Positions 36,958-45,648 of a stretch of DNA of 64,000 nucleotides are shown one piece after another. Positions within the stretch are counted from its first letter, which is position 1, and each line of letters opens with the position of its first letter. The stretch is from Bacteroidales bacterium (GTDB lineage: Bacteria > Bacteroidota > Bacteroidia > Bacteroidales > GCA-2748055): the NCBI GenBank assembly GCA_021740585.1, contig JAIOZM010000002.1, forward strand, positions 31,989 through 95,988. The letters run 5' to 3'. Made by a program: the position numbers and the translations under genes. Under the pieces are notes generated by a model that ran no database searches, was not told the DNA's origin, and worked only from the letters and a program-made list of their open reading frames with translations.

Positions 36958-37851
36958 ATGAAAAAGACCCTTTTAACTTTAGCCACTTTATTATTTGCCA
37001 TTACATTAGGCTTTAATGCACATGCACAAAATGCCGGTGTAACTCAAACTACTCAATTGGCATCTAATAATCCTCAGATTACTGGCGATTCTATTGCTAT
37101 TTTCAATGTATATGATAGAATTCATATAAGAAACAAAAAACCAATTCCTTACGTTCCAATAAGAGAAGCCGATGTTATGTGGTCGAAAGATGTTTGGAGA
37201 ACTATCGACCTTAGGGAAAAGATGAATCAACCTTTATATTTCCCTGAAAAACCTACCGGTCAAAGAATGAACTTCTTTAGTTTAATTCTGCATGGCATGA
37301 CGGAAAACAATCTTCATGCTTACCAGGATGATCCAAATAATATGTTTACTACCGAGTTATTAATGACCTATGACGAGGTTATTGAAAAGCTGGGTGCAGA
37401 TACCGTTTTTGGACAGGTTATACCAAGGTCTCATCAGGTAAAACAATTATTGGTTAAAGAAAAGTGGTTCTTTGATAAACAACATTCTACTATGAGAGTA
37501 AGAATTCAGGGAGTTGCTCCTATTCGGGTCTTTAATGAAACCGTTACCGATGCAAGTGGCAACACTATCACATTGCCTGAAGTATCAAGAGTAATTCTTT
37601 GCTGGATTTATTTCCCCGAATACAGAGATCTTTTTGCCCAATATGAAATCTATAACCCAAGAAACGATTCACAACCAACATCTTTCGATGACTTGTTTAT
37701 TCAGAGAAGATTTTCATCTTTCATTTCAAAAGAATCTAATGTGTTTAACAGAGCACTTGCAGATTATCTGACCGGAGATGATATTCTTCACGAATCTGAA
37801 AAAGTGAAAATGAAGCTCTTTGAATTTGAGCATGATTTATGGGAATACTAA
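36958..37851 (+). CDS. gldN: GldN/PorN, T9SS ring protein
   Basis: A 297-residue periplasmic protein with a cleavable signal peptide (GFNAHAQ). The family pattern includes READVMWSKDVWRTIDLREKMN and VIPRSHQVKQLLVKEKWFFD. It binds GldK and the C-terminal domain of GldM. It is the last gene of the T9SS core, with a strong terminator 20 bp later. The T9SS genes sov/sprA, porV, porU and porT/sprT are not in this window. Confidence 0.95.
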   Translation: MKKTLLTLATLLFAITLGFNAHAQNAGVTQTTQLASNNPQITGDSIAIFNVYDRIHIRNKKPIPYVPIREADVMWSKDVWRTIDLREKMNQPLYFPEKPTGQRMNFFSLILHGMTENNLHAYQDDPNNMFTTELLMTYDEVIEKLGADTVFGQVIPRSHQVKQLLVKEKWFFDKQHSTMRVRIQGVAPIRVFNETVTDASGNTITLPEVSRVILCWIYFPEYRDLFAQYEIYNPRNDSQPTSFDDLFIQRRFSSFISKESNVFNRALADYLTGDDILHESEKVKMKLFEFEHDLWEY

Positions 37852-37865
37852 TATTTATATAACAT

Positions 37866-37894
37866 AAAAAAGGGGCTTAAAAGCCCCTTTTTTT
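37866..37894. terminator. strong intrinsic terminator after gldN
   Basis: GGGGCTT-aa-AAGCCCC is followed by seven T residues and preceded by A residues on the other side. It can therefore stop transcription both from gldN and from the convergent manC. Confidence 0.9.
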
Positions 37895-37915
37895 ATACTA
37901 AAACCAGTATGTTTC

Positions 37916-39010
37916 CTATAAGAGAGAATTCCCTTTTTCTAATTTTACATCGTTTACAAAACTTTTAATCCGCTGCTCCTGATCTTTCTTACAAATCAAT
38001 AATACGTCCTCGCTGTCCACTACAATATAATCTTCAAGTCCCTGTAAAACAGCCAGTTTTTCACCTTTAATGCTTACCAGAGTATCCTTTGTGTCATAAA
38101 TAAAGGCACTTTTTGCTGTAATTGAATTCCCGTACTTATCCTTATCGCTTTGCTCGTATAAGGATCCCCATGTACCCAAATCTGACCAACCAAATTCAGC
38201 AATGTGGACATAAACATTTTCCGCCTTTTCCATCACCCCGTAATCAATGGAAATATTCCTGCATTCGGCATAAGTTTCCTCAATATATTTCTTTTCTTTT
38301 GCAGTTCCGTATATTCCAATCCCTTGAGCGAAAGCCTGATTAACCTCCGGTAAAAATTTGGCCAGAGCAGAAACAATAGACTTCACCGACCAGAAGAATA
38401 TACCTGCATTCCAGAAAAACTCACCGCTTTCAAGAAATATTTTTGCCAGCTCCAAATCCGGTTTTTCTGTGAATGTTTTAACCCTGTCAAACTTTGCCCC
38501 ATTACTCTCAATAGCCGCACCCTTTTCTGCCTGTATATAGCCAAATCCGGTCTCCGGTCTTGACGGAATTATTCCCATGGTTAACAAAGTTTCATTTTCC
38601 TTGACAAACAATAAGGATTGCTTAACGGAAATAAGAAACTTTTCTTCATTCAGAATCATGTGATCCGACGGAGCCACTACCATAACTGCTTCAGGATCCT
38701 TTTCCTTAATTTTATATGATGCATAAGCAATACATGGTGCGGTATTTCTTCTTTGTGGTTCAAGTAAAATATTCTCCTTCGGAAGGGATGGAAGCTGCTC
38801 ATGAATAATATCTGCATAATCACTATTACTCACAATAAAAATATTTTCTACAGGTATAATTTGGTTGAACCGGTCGAAAGTTTGTTGAATCAACGTTCTT
38901 CCAAATCCAAGGAAATCGAGGAATTGCTTGGGCTTAAGACTTCTGCTCAGCGGCCAAAAACGGCTCCCTACTCCTCCAGCCATTATAACGCAATAATTAT
39001 GATTTTTCAT
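37916..39010 (-). CDS. manC: mannose-1-phosphate guanylyltransferase
   Basis: A 364-residue GDP-mannose pyrophosphorylase of the short, GT-only type. The nucleotide loop is MAGGVGSRFWPLSR with PKQFLDF, and VVAPSDHMI and FTEKPDLELAK follow. It makes GDP-mannose from mannose-1-phosphate and GTP for surface glycans, GDP-fucose or LPS. The isomerase domain of bifunctional ManC proteins is absent. It is convergent with gldN and divergent from mlaE, apparently monocistronic. Confidence 0.93.
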   Translation of the reverse strand: MKNHNYCVIMAGGVGSRFWPLSRSLKPKQFLDFLGFGRTLIQQTFDRFNQIIPVENIFIVSNSDYADIIHEQLPSLPKENILLEPQRRNTAPCIAYASYKIKEKDPEAVMVVAPSDHMILNEEKFLISVKQSLLFVKENETLLTMGIIPSRPETGFGYIQAEKGAAIESNGAKFDRVKTFTEKPDLELAKIFLESGEFFWNAGIFFWSVKSIVSALAKFLPEVNQAFAQGIGIYGTAKEKKYIEETYAECRNISIDYGVMEKAENVYVHIAEFGWSDLGTWGSLYEQSDKDKYGNSITAKSAFIYDTKDTLVSIKGEKLAVLQGLEDYIVVDSEDVLLICKKDQEQRIKSFVNDVKLEKGNSLL

Positions 39011-39246
39011 TTCTGTGTTTTTACAAATTGTTTGGTTTGAAGGAAAAATATAAAGCTAATATATACTTTCTATTGTTTATACTTTTCCCCGAATTATTAG
39101 ATATGACCGGAAAAAATTCTCCAATCGTAATTTTAGTTTAGCAATCTTTTTGTGTTGGTTAAAATACTAAATTTTTATAGTAATATCGAATTCAAAATAT
39201 ACTTAATAACATCTCCGGAATTAAGTTCAGGGAAAATAAAATAAAG

Positions 39247-40044
39247 ATGGACAATAAGCCTCCCTTCAAGCAGATATTTAGTAATTTTACAAAAAAGTTT
39301 TTTATGATATTTTTCGAACAATTAGGGAAATTCTTTTTATTGCTGACAAAAGTTTTTGCCAAACCTGAGAAATACAGGATTTATTACAAACAAACTTTAC
39401 GCGAAATTGAGAGCCTTGGTATCAATTCATTCGGTATAGTTGTAATTGTATCAGTATTTGTGGGCGCAGTTATCACCATACAAACCAATTACAATATCGA
39501 AAATCCTCTCTTACCCAGCTATTTGGTTGGAGTAACAGTTCGCGACTCTCTGTTGCTTGAATTTTCTTCGACTATGGTTGCTTTAATTCTTGCAGGAAAA
39601 ATTGGATCCAGTATTTCTTCTGAAATTGGTACAATGAGAGTTTCTGAGCAAATCGATGCTCTGGAAATTATGGGGGTTAACTCTGCAAGTTTTCTGATTC
39701 TTCCGAAAATAATAGCCGCTGTTTTTTTCTTCCCCATCCTCTCTCTTCTTAGCATGTTTGTTGGGATTTTTGGAGGATACCTCATCTGTGTAATTGCAGA
39801 CGTGGTTCCGCCATCAGATTATATATATGGTATCCAATATGCTTTTTATCCGCATTACATTAGCTATGCAATAACCAAAGTTGTCTTTTATGCCTTTATA
39901 ATTGTTACCGTATCGTCTTTCCATGGATATTATGCAAGTGGTGGCGCACTCGAAGTGGGAAGATCAAGTACCAAAGCAGTTGTTCACAGCAGTATCTTAG
40001 TATTACTGGCCAATCTTGTCCTCACCAAATTAATTCTGTCATGA
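39247..40044 (+). CDS. mlaE: MlaE-family ABC transporter permease
   Basis: A 265-residue inner-membrane permease of the MlaE/YrbE type, with about five or six helices. It carries the family signature GKIGSSISSEIGTMRVSEQIDALEIMG. It transports phospholipid between membranes with the ATPase encoded next, which overlaps its stop by 4 bp (ATGA). An MlaD-type substrate-binding subunit is not encoded here and is expected elsewhere. It is read from its own 236-bp upstream region, divergent from manC. Confidence 0.92.
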   Translation: MDNKPPFKQIFSNFTKKFFMIFFEQLGKFFLLLTKVFAKPEKYRIYYKQTLREIESLGINSFGIVVIVSVFVGAVITIQTNYNIENPLLPSYLVGVTVRDSLLLEFSSTMVALILAGKIGSSISSEIGTMRVSEQIDALEIMGVNSASFLILPKIIAAVFFFPILSLLSMFVGIFGGYLICVIADVVPPSDYIYGIQYAFYPHYISYAITKVVFYAFIIVTVSSFHGYYASGGALEVGRSSTKAVVHSSILVLLANLVLTKLILS

Positions 40045-40790
40045 TAGAGGTAAAGAACGTTTCAAAAAGGTTTGGAGACACCATTGTTCTGGATAATGTA
40101 TCGGTAAACTTCGAGCAGGGTAAGACCAATCTCATTATTGGACAAAGTGGTTCAGGAAAAACGGTTTTGCTTAAATCAATTGTCGGGTTACATGATATTG
40201 ATGAAGGTGAAATCTGGTTTAGTCACAGGCATTTTAACGCATTAGGCTTCAAGGAAAGAAAAGAAATACGAAAGGAAATCGGTATGCTATTTCAGGGAGC
40301 CGCCCTGTTTGATTCTTCAACAGTAGAGCAAAATGTAATGTTCCCATTGGATATGTTCACAGATAAAAGCTATGAGGAAAAACTGGAAAGAGTGAATTTT
40401 TGCTTAAAAAGAGTGAATATTGAAAATAGTAACGGTCTTTTCCCTGCCGAGTTGAGTGGGGGAATGAAGAAAAGAGTTGGAATAGCCCGCGCCATTGCTC
40501 TTAACCCTATGTATCTCTTTTGCGATGAGCCTAATTCAGGCCTTGATCCTAAAACCGGAATCCTCATCGATAATCTGATTAAAGAGATCACAGAAGAATA
40601 CAATATCACAACCATCGTTAATACCCACGATATGAATTCTGTGGTTGAAATTGGAGATAAAGTAATCTTTATTTATGCCGGCGCTAAGTTATGGGAGGGA
40701 ACAAAGGAGGAGATAATGCATACTGAGAATAAGGAATTAAACGATTTCGTTTTTGCTACTTCACTAGCTCAGAAATTAAAAAAACAATAG
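40041..40790 (+). CDS. mlaF: MlaF-family ABC transporter ATP-binding protein
   Basis: A 249-residue ABC ATPase: Walker A IGQSGSGKTVL, signature LSGGMKKRVGIARAIAL, Walker B YLFCDEPNSGLDP and the H-loop NTHDMNS. It pairs with the upstream MlaE permease (4-bp overlap), giving an outer-membrane lipid asymmetry transporter. The next gene, a THEP1-like NTPase, starts 7 bp later and may be co-transcribed, though it is functionally different. Confidence 0.93.
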   Translation: MIEVKNVSKRFGDTIVLDNVSVNFEQGKTNLIIGQSGSGKTVLLKSIVGLHDIDEGEIWFSHRHFNALGFKERKEIRKEIGMLFQGAALFDSSTVEQNVMFPLDMFTDKSYEEKLERVNFCLKRVNIENSNGLFPAELSGGMKKRVGIARAIALNPMYLFCDEPNSGLDPKTGILIDNLIKEITEEYNITTIVNTHDMNSVVEIGDKVIFIYAGAKLWEGTKEEIMHTENKELNDFVFATSLAQKLKKQ

Positions 40791-40797
40791 GAATCTG

Positions 40798-41340
40798 ATG
40801 GCCAGACTTCATACTTTCATTATCACTGGAGATGTAGAAGGTGGGAAAAGCCTTTTTTTAAAAGATCTCTCAGAATTTCTAATCCTTTTTGAAAAGAGCC
40901 TGTGCGGTTTTATCAGCCGGGGACAGTTTAATTCTGAAGGACAAAAAGATTTTATCTTAAAAGATATAGCTTCTGATACTGAAATACATCTTGCCAGTAG
41001 AAATGAAATACCTTCCTACCTGCATTTTGGAAATTTCTATTTTAATCCTGTTGCTCTTGAAACAGGAAACCATATTATTCAAACAGCCATCACCTCAGGA
41101 GCAAAAATTTTAATTATTGATGAGATTGGCCCACTCGAACTTGCCGAAGAAATATGGTATAACAGCTTTTGTAAAGCTCTCGCAAATTATAATGGAATCC
41201 TGATTTTTAGCACACGACAACGTTTAATTAACGCGGTGGTAGATAAATTTCATATCAAAGAAGCTTATATTGAAAACATTGAACGAACAAGTGCCAGAAA
41301 AATTGGCGAAGCTATTCAAAGTCTATTAAATACAATATAA
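40798..41340 (+). CDS. THEP1/NTPase_1-like nucleotide phosphatase
   Basis: A 180-residue P-loop protein: Walker A ITGDVEGGKSLFL at the N-terminus, Walker B ILIIDEIGPLEL near residue 105, and STRQRLINAVVDKF late. This is the NTPase_1/THEP1 family. A related family (DUF2478) is linked to molybdenum genes in some proteobacteria. Here it precedes mobA and a molybdopterin enzyme operon, so a role in cofactor or metal handling is inferred. It follows mlaF by 7 bp. Confidence 0.75.
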   Translation: MARLHTFIITGDVEGGKSLFLKDLSEFLILFEKSLCGFISRGQFNSEGQKDFILKDIASDTEIHLASRNEIPSYLHFGNFYFNPVALETGNHIIQTAITSGAKILIIDEIGPLELAEEIWYNSFCKALANYNGILIFSTRQRLINAVVDKFHIKEAYIENIERTSARKIGEAIQSLLNTI

Positions 41341-41380
41341 TTAGTTATTGTTGTCCGGTAAACTTATAAAACCTAAAAAG

Positions 41381-41402
41381 ATTGCCGCGCTGCGCTCGCA
41401 AT
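41381..41402. repeat. GC-rich imperfect palindrome, likely dispersed repeat
   Basis: ATTGCCGCGCTGCGCTCGCAAT has ATTGC/GCAAT ends and an inner GCGC/GCGC in an otherwise AT-rich 122-bp gap before mobA. Near-identical sequences are, from memory, common intergenic repeats in many bacteria. It lacks a T-tract, so it is not a standard terminator. Confidence 0.45.
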
Positions 41403-41462
41403 GACTCTGAATGTCAATTGACTACTCTGTATTTTTGCTTTCTTTAAAGCATATTTTATAAA

Positions 41463-42047
41463 ATGGATAAAAAAATAAGTGGTATATTACTCGCAGGTGG
41501 GAAAAGCACGAGAATGGGCGAGGATAAAGCTTTTATGAATTATTTGGGAAAAGATTTGTTTCGATATCCACTTGAAATACTGGAGCAATTCTGCGACGAC
41601 ATACTAATTAGCTCGTCAAATCCCCTTTTTTTAGAAACAAGACACCGGATTTATGCAGATGATATTCCGGGATTAGGCCCGATGGGTGGACTTTATACTT
41701 GTCTTAAAAAAATTAAAAATGAATACTCCATAGTTATAGGTTGTGATACACCTTTAATAGACAGTCGACTAATTTCTGATCTTATTAATAATATTGATCA
41801 ACATTCAATAATTGTTCCGCTAAACGACAAGGGATTTCCGGAACCTCTCGTCGGTATTTATAGAAAATCATGCAGCATTACTATTAATAAATGCATTGAA
41901 AACCAGAATTATAAAATGTCCGGCTTATTAAAACAAGAAGATACTCTTAGCCTTGAACTACCCTATCCGCATTCAGAATTAATCAGACTTTTTTCAAACA
42001 TAAATACTAAAAAAGATTTTCAATCTTTACATGGTGATGAAATTTAA
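41463..42047 (+). CDS. mobA: molybdenum cofactor guanylyltransferase
   Basis: A 194-residue nucleotidyltransferase with the MobA signature ILLAGGKSTRMGEDKAFM, then GLGPMGGLYTCL and VIGCDTPLID. It attaches GMP to molybdopterin to give the bis-MGD cofactor used by the DMSO-reductase family. That enzyme family is encoded 1.4 kb downstream, so the context is coherent. Its 3' end overlaps the next gene by 17 bp (11 bp if that gene starts at 42037). Confidence 0.9.
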   Translation: MDKKISGILLAGGKSTRMGEDKAFMNYLGKDLFRYPLEILEQFCDDILISSSNPLFLETRHRIYADDIPGLGPMGGLYTCLKKIKNEYSIVIGCDTPLIDSRLISDLINNIDQHSIIVPLNDKGFPEPLVGIYRKSCSITINKCIENQNYKMSGLLKQEDTLSLELPYPHSELIRLFSNINTKKDFQSLHGDEI

Positions 42048-43239
42048 TAAAATTGAAAATATTCAACTTAGTGATTCCTGGTTAAAAGCCATTGTTATTG
42101 GAAGTCTGTGGGCTAGTTTTGAAATCATTGTGGGCAGTTTCATTCACAATTTACGCCTCCCCTTTGCCGGAACTTTTTTAAGCGCTTTTGCTGTAATATT
42201 TCTTATATCTTTCTACCAGATCTGGCCTGAAAAGTGGATCATCTTACGGGCAGGTATCATCTGTGCTCTTATGAAAAGCATATCTCCTTCAGCCGTAATA
42301 TTTGGTCCGATGATTGGAATCTTCTCAGAAGCTCTGATTCTTGAATTTACGATTATACTTTTAAGAAAAAACTTATTTTCCTATATGATTGGCGGGGGCC
42401 TTGCTGTTTTTAGTGCTTTACTGCATAAAGCTGTAAATCTAGTATTACTCTATAGCTTCGATCTGGTTAAAGTATATGTCAATTTGGTGAATTATGCTGC
42501 CGGTAAATTTAATCTGCCCCAAAGTTCGCCTCAGCAATTAATAATATTATTGTCGGGAATATATATTATTGCCGGAATATTATCTGCCATTTTAGGCTAC
42601 ATAATTGGGAAAAAAGCCTTAAAACGGAAACCTGAAAGAAAAGTGCACCGATTTGAAAATAATACCAAAGAAGAAAACAATCCCCAATCATATTTCTCCG
42701 GTATTCTTTTAATATTACATGTAGCCATGCTAATTCCGGGTCTGTGGTTTCTATCACAGAATTATAATTTCTTTCTTAAACTTTTAATTATATCCTCATA
42801 TTTATTATTCTGCTTACTGCGTTACAAAAATCTGATATACAGATTGTTAAAACCTCTTTTTTGGACTCAATTACTTATCATTCTTATTCTTGCAGCCCTG
42901 TTTCTTGAAAATTCAAAGCAGGATTTTTCATGGAGCTTTGCCTTATACTCCGGATTTACAATGGTGCTGAGGGCTCTTTTTGTAATAATCTGTTTTTCGG
43001 CAATAAGCAGAGAGATCGCAAATCCTGTGATTAAGAATTTTCTTCTTAAAAAAGGAAATGTTAGCATGAGAATATATTTTGCCCTTCAAACCGGATTTTT
43101 GGCTCTCCCCATAATGATAGAAAATTATTCTGAATTCAAATTCATTTATAAAAAACCACTGCATGCCTTAGTAAACATCGTTTCGGAAGCAGAAAATTGG
43201 CTTGAAAGCATAAAACACCACCAAGGAAGCAATTCATAA
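42031..43239 (+). CDS. polytopic membrane protein of unknown function next to mobA
   Basis: A 402-residue hydrophobic protein with about ten predicted helices in two groups. The groups are separated by a charged stretch (KKALKRKPERKVHRFENN, about residues 193-215). The first half (GSFIHNLRLPFAGTFLSAFAVIFLI, SPSAVIFGPMIGIFSEALILEF) resembles the S-components of ECF vitamin or metal transporters. The second half is unlike anything I recognise. It overlaps the end of mobA, so translation is coupled; ATG 42031 or 42037 may be used. A transport role connected with the molybdenum cofactor is an inference. Confidence 0.65.
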   Translation: MVMKFNKIENIQLSDSWLKAIVIGSLWASFEIIVGSFIHNLRLPFAGTFLSAFAVIFLISFYQIWPEKWIILRAGIICALMKSISPSAVIFGPMIGIFSEALILEFTIILLRKNLFSYMIGGGLAVFSALLHKAVNLVLLYSFDLVKVYVNLVNYAAGKFNLPQSSPQQLIILLSGIYIIAGILSAILGYIIGKKALKRKPERKVHRFENNTKEENNPQSYFSGILLILHVAMLIPGLWFLSQNYNFFLKLLIISSYLLFCLLRYKNLIYRLLKPLFWTQLLIILILAALFLENSKQDFSWSFALYSGFTMVLRALFVIICFSAISREIANPVIKNFLLKKGNVSMRIYFALQTGFLALPIMIENYSEFKFIYKKPLHALVNIVSEAENWLESIKHHQGSNS

Positions 43240-43347
43240 ACTTTCTAAATAAGAATATCTATCTGATTTACTGATTATTAAAAAATTTATGCTAAACAAT
43301 ATATCTAGATATGATAATACACGTATAACTTATTTATTAAATAGTTT

Positions 43348-43355
43348 TAAATTTG
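43348..43355 (+). promoter_or_regulatory. -7 promoter box of the sulfur oxidoreductase operon
   Basis: TAAATTTG matches TAnnTTTG, 55 bp before the ATG of the molybdopterin subunit. Transcription would start near 43362, inside the palindrome that follows. Confidence 0.5.
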
Positions 43356-43358
43356 TCC

Positions 43359-43376
43359 GTTCGTTAAATAACGAAC
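43359..43376. promoter_or_regulatory. perfect palindromic operator over the predicted transcription start
   Basis: GTTCGTTAAATAACGAAC has perfect 8-bp arms around AA. It lies 3 bp after the -7 box, where a bound dimer would block initiation. No gene for a DNA-binding regulator lies next to it. It is the clearest operator-like site in the window. Confidence 0.6.
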
Positions 43377-43410
43377 ATTAATCAGATGTTGCTTTGATAA
43401 TTAATCAATT

Positions 43411-45648
43411 ATGGCAAACCGCAGACAGTTTTTAAAATACTCCGCTCTTGGTATTGGCGGAATGACTATTGGCCTAGGTGCATGCAAATACATAGATGAT
43501 TTCACTGAAATTAAAAATAACCCTGGCGCTCTTAATGTCAACCTTACCCGTACCCCAACCTATTGTGAAATTTGTTTCTGGCAATGTGCCGGTTGGGTTT
43601 ACAAAACGAAGGATGGTCAGATATGGAAAATTGTGGGAAACGATGATGATCAGCACAGTAACGGTCGTTTTTGTCCCCGGGGAACGGGCGGGGTAGGGAT
43701 GTATAATGATGAGGACAGACTTAAAACTCCATTAATACGAACCGGTGAAAGAGGCGAATTTAAGTTCCGCGAAGCTAGTTGGGATGAGGCCTTGGACCTC
43801 GTAGCAGAGAACATGAAAAAAATTGCCGCTGAACATGGCCCGGAATGCATAGCCCTGCTTACTCACGGTTCGGGTGGTAAGTTTTTTGGAGAGACTTTAA
43901 AAGCCTTTGGTTCAGACAATATTGCGGCTCCATCCTATGCACAATGCCGGGGACCTCGTGAAGTTGCATTCACAAATACTTTTGGCGAAGGAGTTGGTTC
44001 TCCTGAAAGAATAGATATCCGTGACACCAAGTGTTTGGTTCTAATAGGATCGCATTTGGGTGAAAATATGCACAACGGTCAGGTTCAGGAAATGTCTGCC
44101 GCTATTGATAAAGGTGCCTCCATTATAACAGTTGACCCAAGATTTTCGGTTGCTGCAGGGAAATCGAAATTCTGGCTGCCAATAAAACCTGCAACAGACC
44201 TGGCTCTTTTGCTTTCCTGGATTCATGTAATAATTTATGAAGATTGGTACGATAAAGAATATGTCGAGAAATATACTTATGGCTTTGAATTTCTCAAAGA
44301 GCATGTAAAAACAATGACTCCCGAATGGGCTTATGGAAAGACAACAATTCAGCCGGATATTATAAGAAAAACGGCGAAAGAAATGGTCAATGCAGCTCCA
44401 TCTGTCATTATACATCCCGGAAGACATGTTACCTGGTATGGTGATGATACACAGCGCATGAGAGCGGTAGCTATATTAAATGCCATTTTGGGTTCATGGG
44501 GGCGCAGAGGCGGTTATTATAATCCCTCAAAAATTAGTGTGCCAAATTATCCTCATCCTGAGTATCCAACGCCAACAAAAACCTGGAGAGATGCCTTCCC
44601 CGGGAAATATAATCTTGTTGATGAAACTCTGGCATCAGGAATTTGTGATGCAACTATTCCGTCCATAGACAGAGCCTGTAATTTTAAAATGTGGTTAGTA
44701 AATGGAACGAATCTGATAAATACACTTCCGGATAACGCAAAAACACTTAGGGCAATTGAAAATCTGGATTTTATCGCCGTTGTTGACACCATGCCAATGG
44801 AAATTGTCAGTTATGCCGATGTTGTTTTACCAGAGTGCACCTATCTTGAAAGATACGATACTCTCCGTGTAAGCCCCCATCGCAAACCATCCATTGCATT
44901 AAGAATGCCCGCAGTAGAGCCAAAATATAATACAAAACCTGCCTGGTGGATGGCAAAGCAACTTGCTGAAAAACTTGGGATTGGTCATTATATACCTTAT
45001 AATACTATAGAGGAAATGCTCGACTGGCAGCTTAAAGAAGCTGGGACATCACTCGAAGAAATGCAAAAAGTAGGAGTTAAAAACTATGAGCGTGATTGGG
45101 ATGACTTATTCTTTACTGAAAATGAAGATGTTGAATTTTTTACCAATACAGGAAAAATTGAATTGTATTCAACAGCATTTGCACAGGAAGGTTTTGATCC
45201 CATGCCAAATTATACAGAGCACCCTCAGCCACCTGAAGGATTTTATCGCCTGAACTATGGAAGAGCCCCAATGCATACTTTTTCCCGTACTGCAAACAAT
45301 CCAAATCTAACCGATTTGATGAGTGAAAATGTTTTATGGGTAAATCCAAAAGTAGCAAGTCTTTGGGGACTTAAGGAAGCACAGCCTGTCTGGTTGATCA
45401 ATCAGGATGGTATTGTGTCGACTTTCCCAATTAAGGTTAGGGTTACTGAAAGGATTCGGTGGGACTCGGTATATATGGTTCACGGTTTTGGACACAACCA
45501 GAAACAATTAACCCGTGCTTACGGGAAGGGAGCCAGTGATACCCAATTAATTAGTCACGTAATGGAAGACCCGATAATGGGAGGAACCGGAATGAGAGGA
45601 AATTTTGTTAGCTTTTTAACTGAAAAACCAGAGGAGGCCGTACTATGA
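43411..45648 (+). CDS. psrA: polysulfide/thiosulfate reductase-type molybdopterin catalytic subunit
   Basis: A 745-residue member of the DMSO-reductase family. The N-terminus is a twin-arginine signal (NRRQFLKYSAL) followed by a lipobox-like LGAC (Cys25), so it may be a Tat-exported lipoprotein. The 4Fe-4S cluster ligands are Cys52, Cys55, Cys59 and Cys88. The molybdenum ligand is probably Cys179 in YAQCRGPREVAF, as in PsrA/PhsA rather than the Ser or Asp of other branches. With the FeS and NrfD subunits encoded next it forms a membrane-bound, outward-facing reductase or oxidase. Sulfur substrates are likely given the downstream YeeE and rhodanese genes, but other oxyanions are not excluded. 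It overlaps the next gene by 4 bp. Confidence 0.9.
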   Translation: MANRRQFLKYSALGIGGMTIGLGACKYIDDFTEIKNNPGALNVNLTRTPTYCEICFWQCAGWVYKTKDGQIWKIVGNDDDQHSNGRFCPRGTGGVGMYNDEDRLKTPLIRTGERGEFKFREASWDEALDLVAENMKKIAAEHGPECIALLTHGSGGKFFGETLKAFGSDNIAAPSYAQCRGPREVAFTNTFGEGVGSPERIDIRDTKCLVLIGSHLGENMHNGQVQEMSAAIDKGASIITVDPRFSVAAGKSKFWLPIKPATDLALLLSWIHVIIYEDWYDKEYVEKYTYGFEFLKEHVKTMTPEWAYGKTTIQPDIIRKTAKEMVNAAPSVIIHPGRHVTWYGDDTQRMRAVAILNAILGSWGRRGGYYNPSKISVPNYPHPEYPTPTKTWRDAFPGKYNLVDETLASGICDATIPSIDRACNFKMWLVNGTNLINTLPDNAKTLRAIENLDFIAVVDTMPMEIVSYADVVLPECTYLERYDTLRVSPHRKPSIALRMPAVEPKYNTKPAWWMAKQLAEKLGIGHYIPYNTIEEMLDWQLKEAGTSLEEMQKVGVKNYERDWDDLFFTENEDVEFFTNTGKIELYSTAFAQEGFDPMPNYTEHPQPPEGFYRLNYGRAPMHTFSRTANNPNLTDLMSENVLWVNPKVASLWGLKEAQPVWLINQDGIVSTFPIKVRVTERIRWDSVYMVHGFGHNQKQLTRAYGKGASDTQLISHVMEDPIMGGTGMRGNFVSFLTEKPEEAVL

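Noticed and set aside
41381-41402. Palindrome before mobA as an intrinsic terminator
   Set aside because: The inner loop is too short and no T-run follows; a repeat element fits better.
42031-42047. Overlap of mobA and the next gene as a frameshift or fusion
   Set aside because: Both proteins have complete, natural termini; an overlap of 11-17 bp is ordinary translational coupling.
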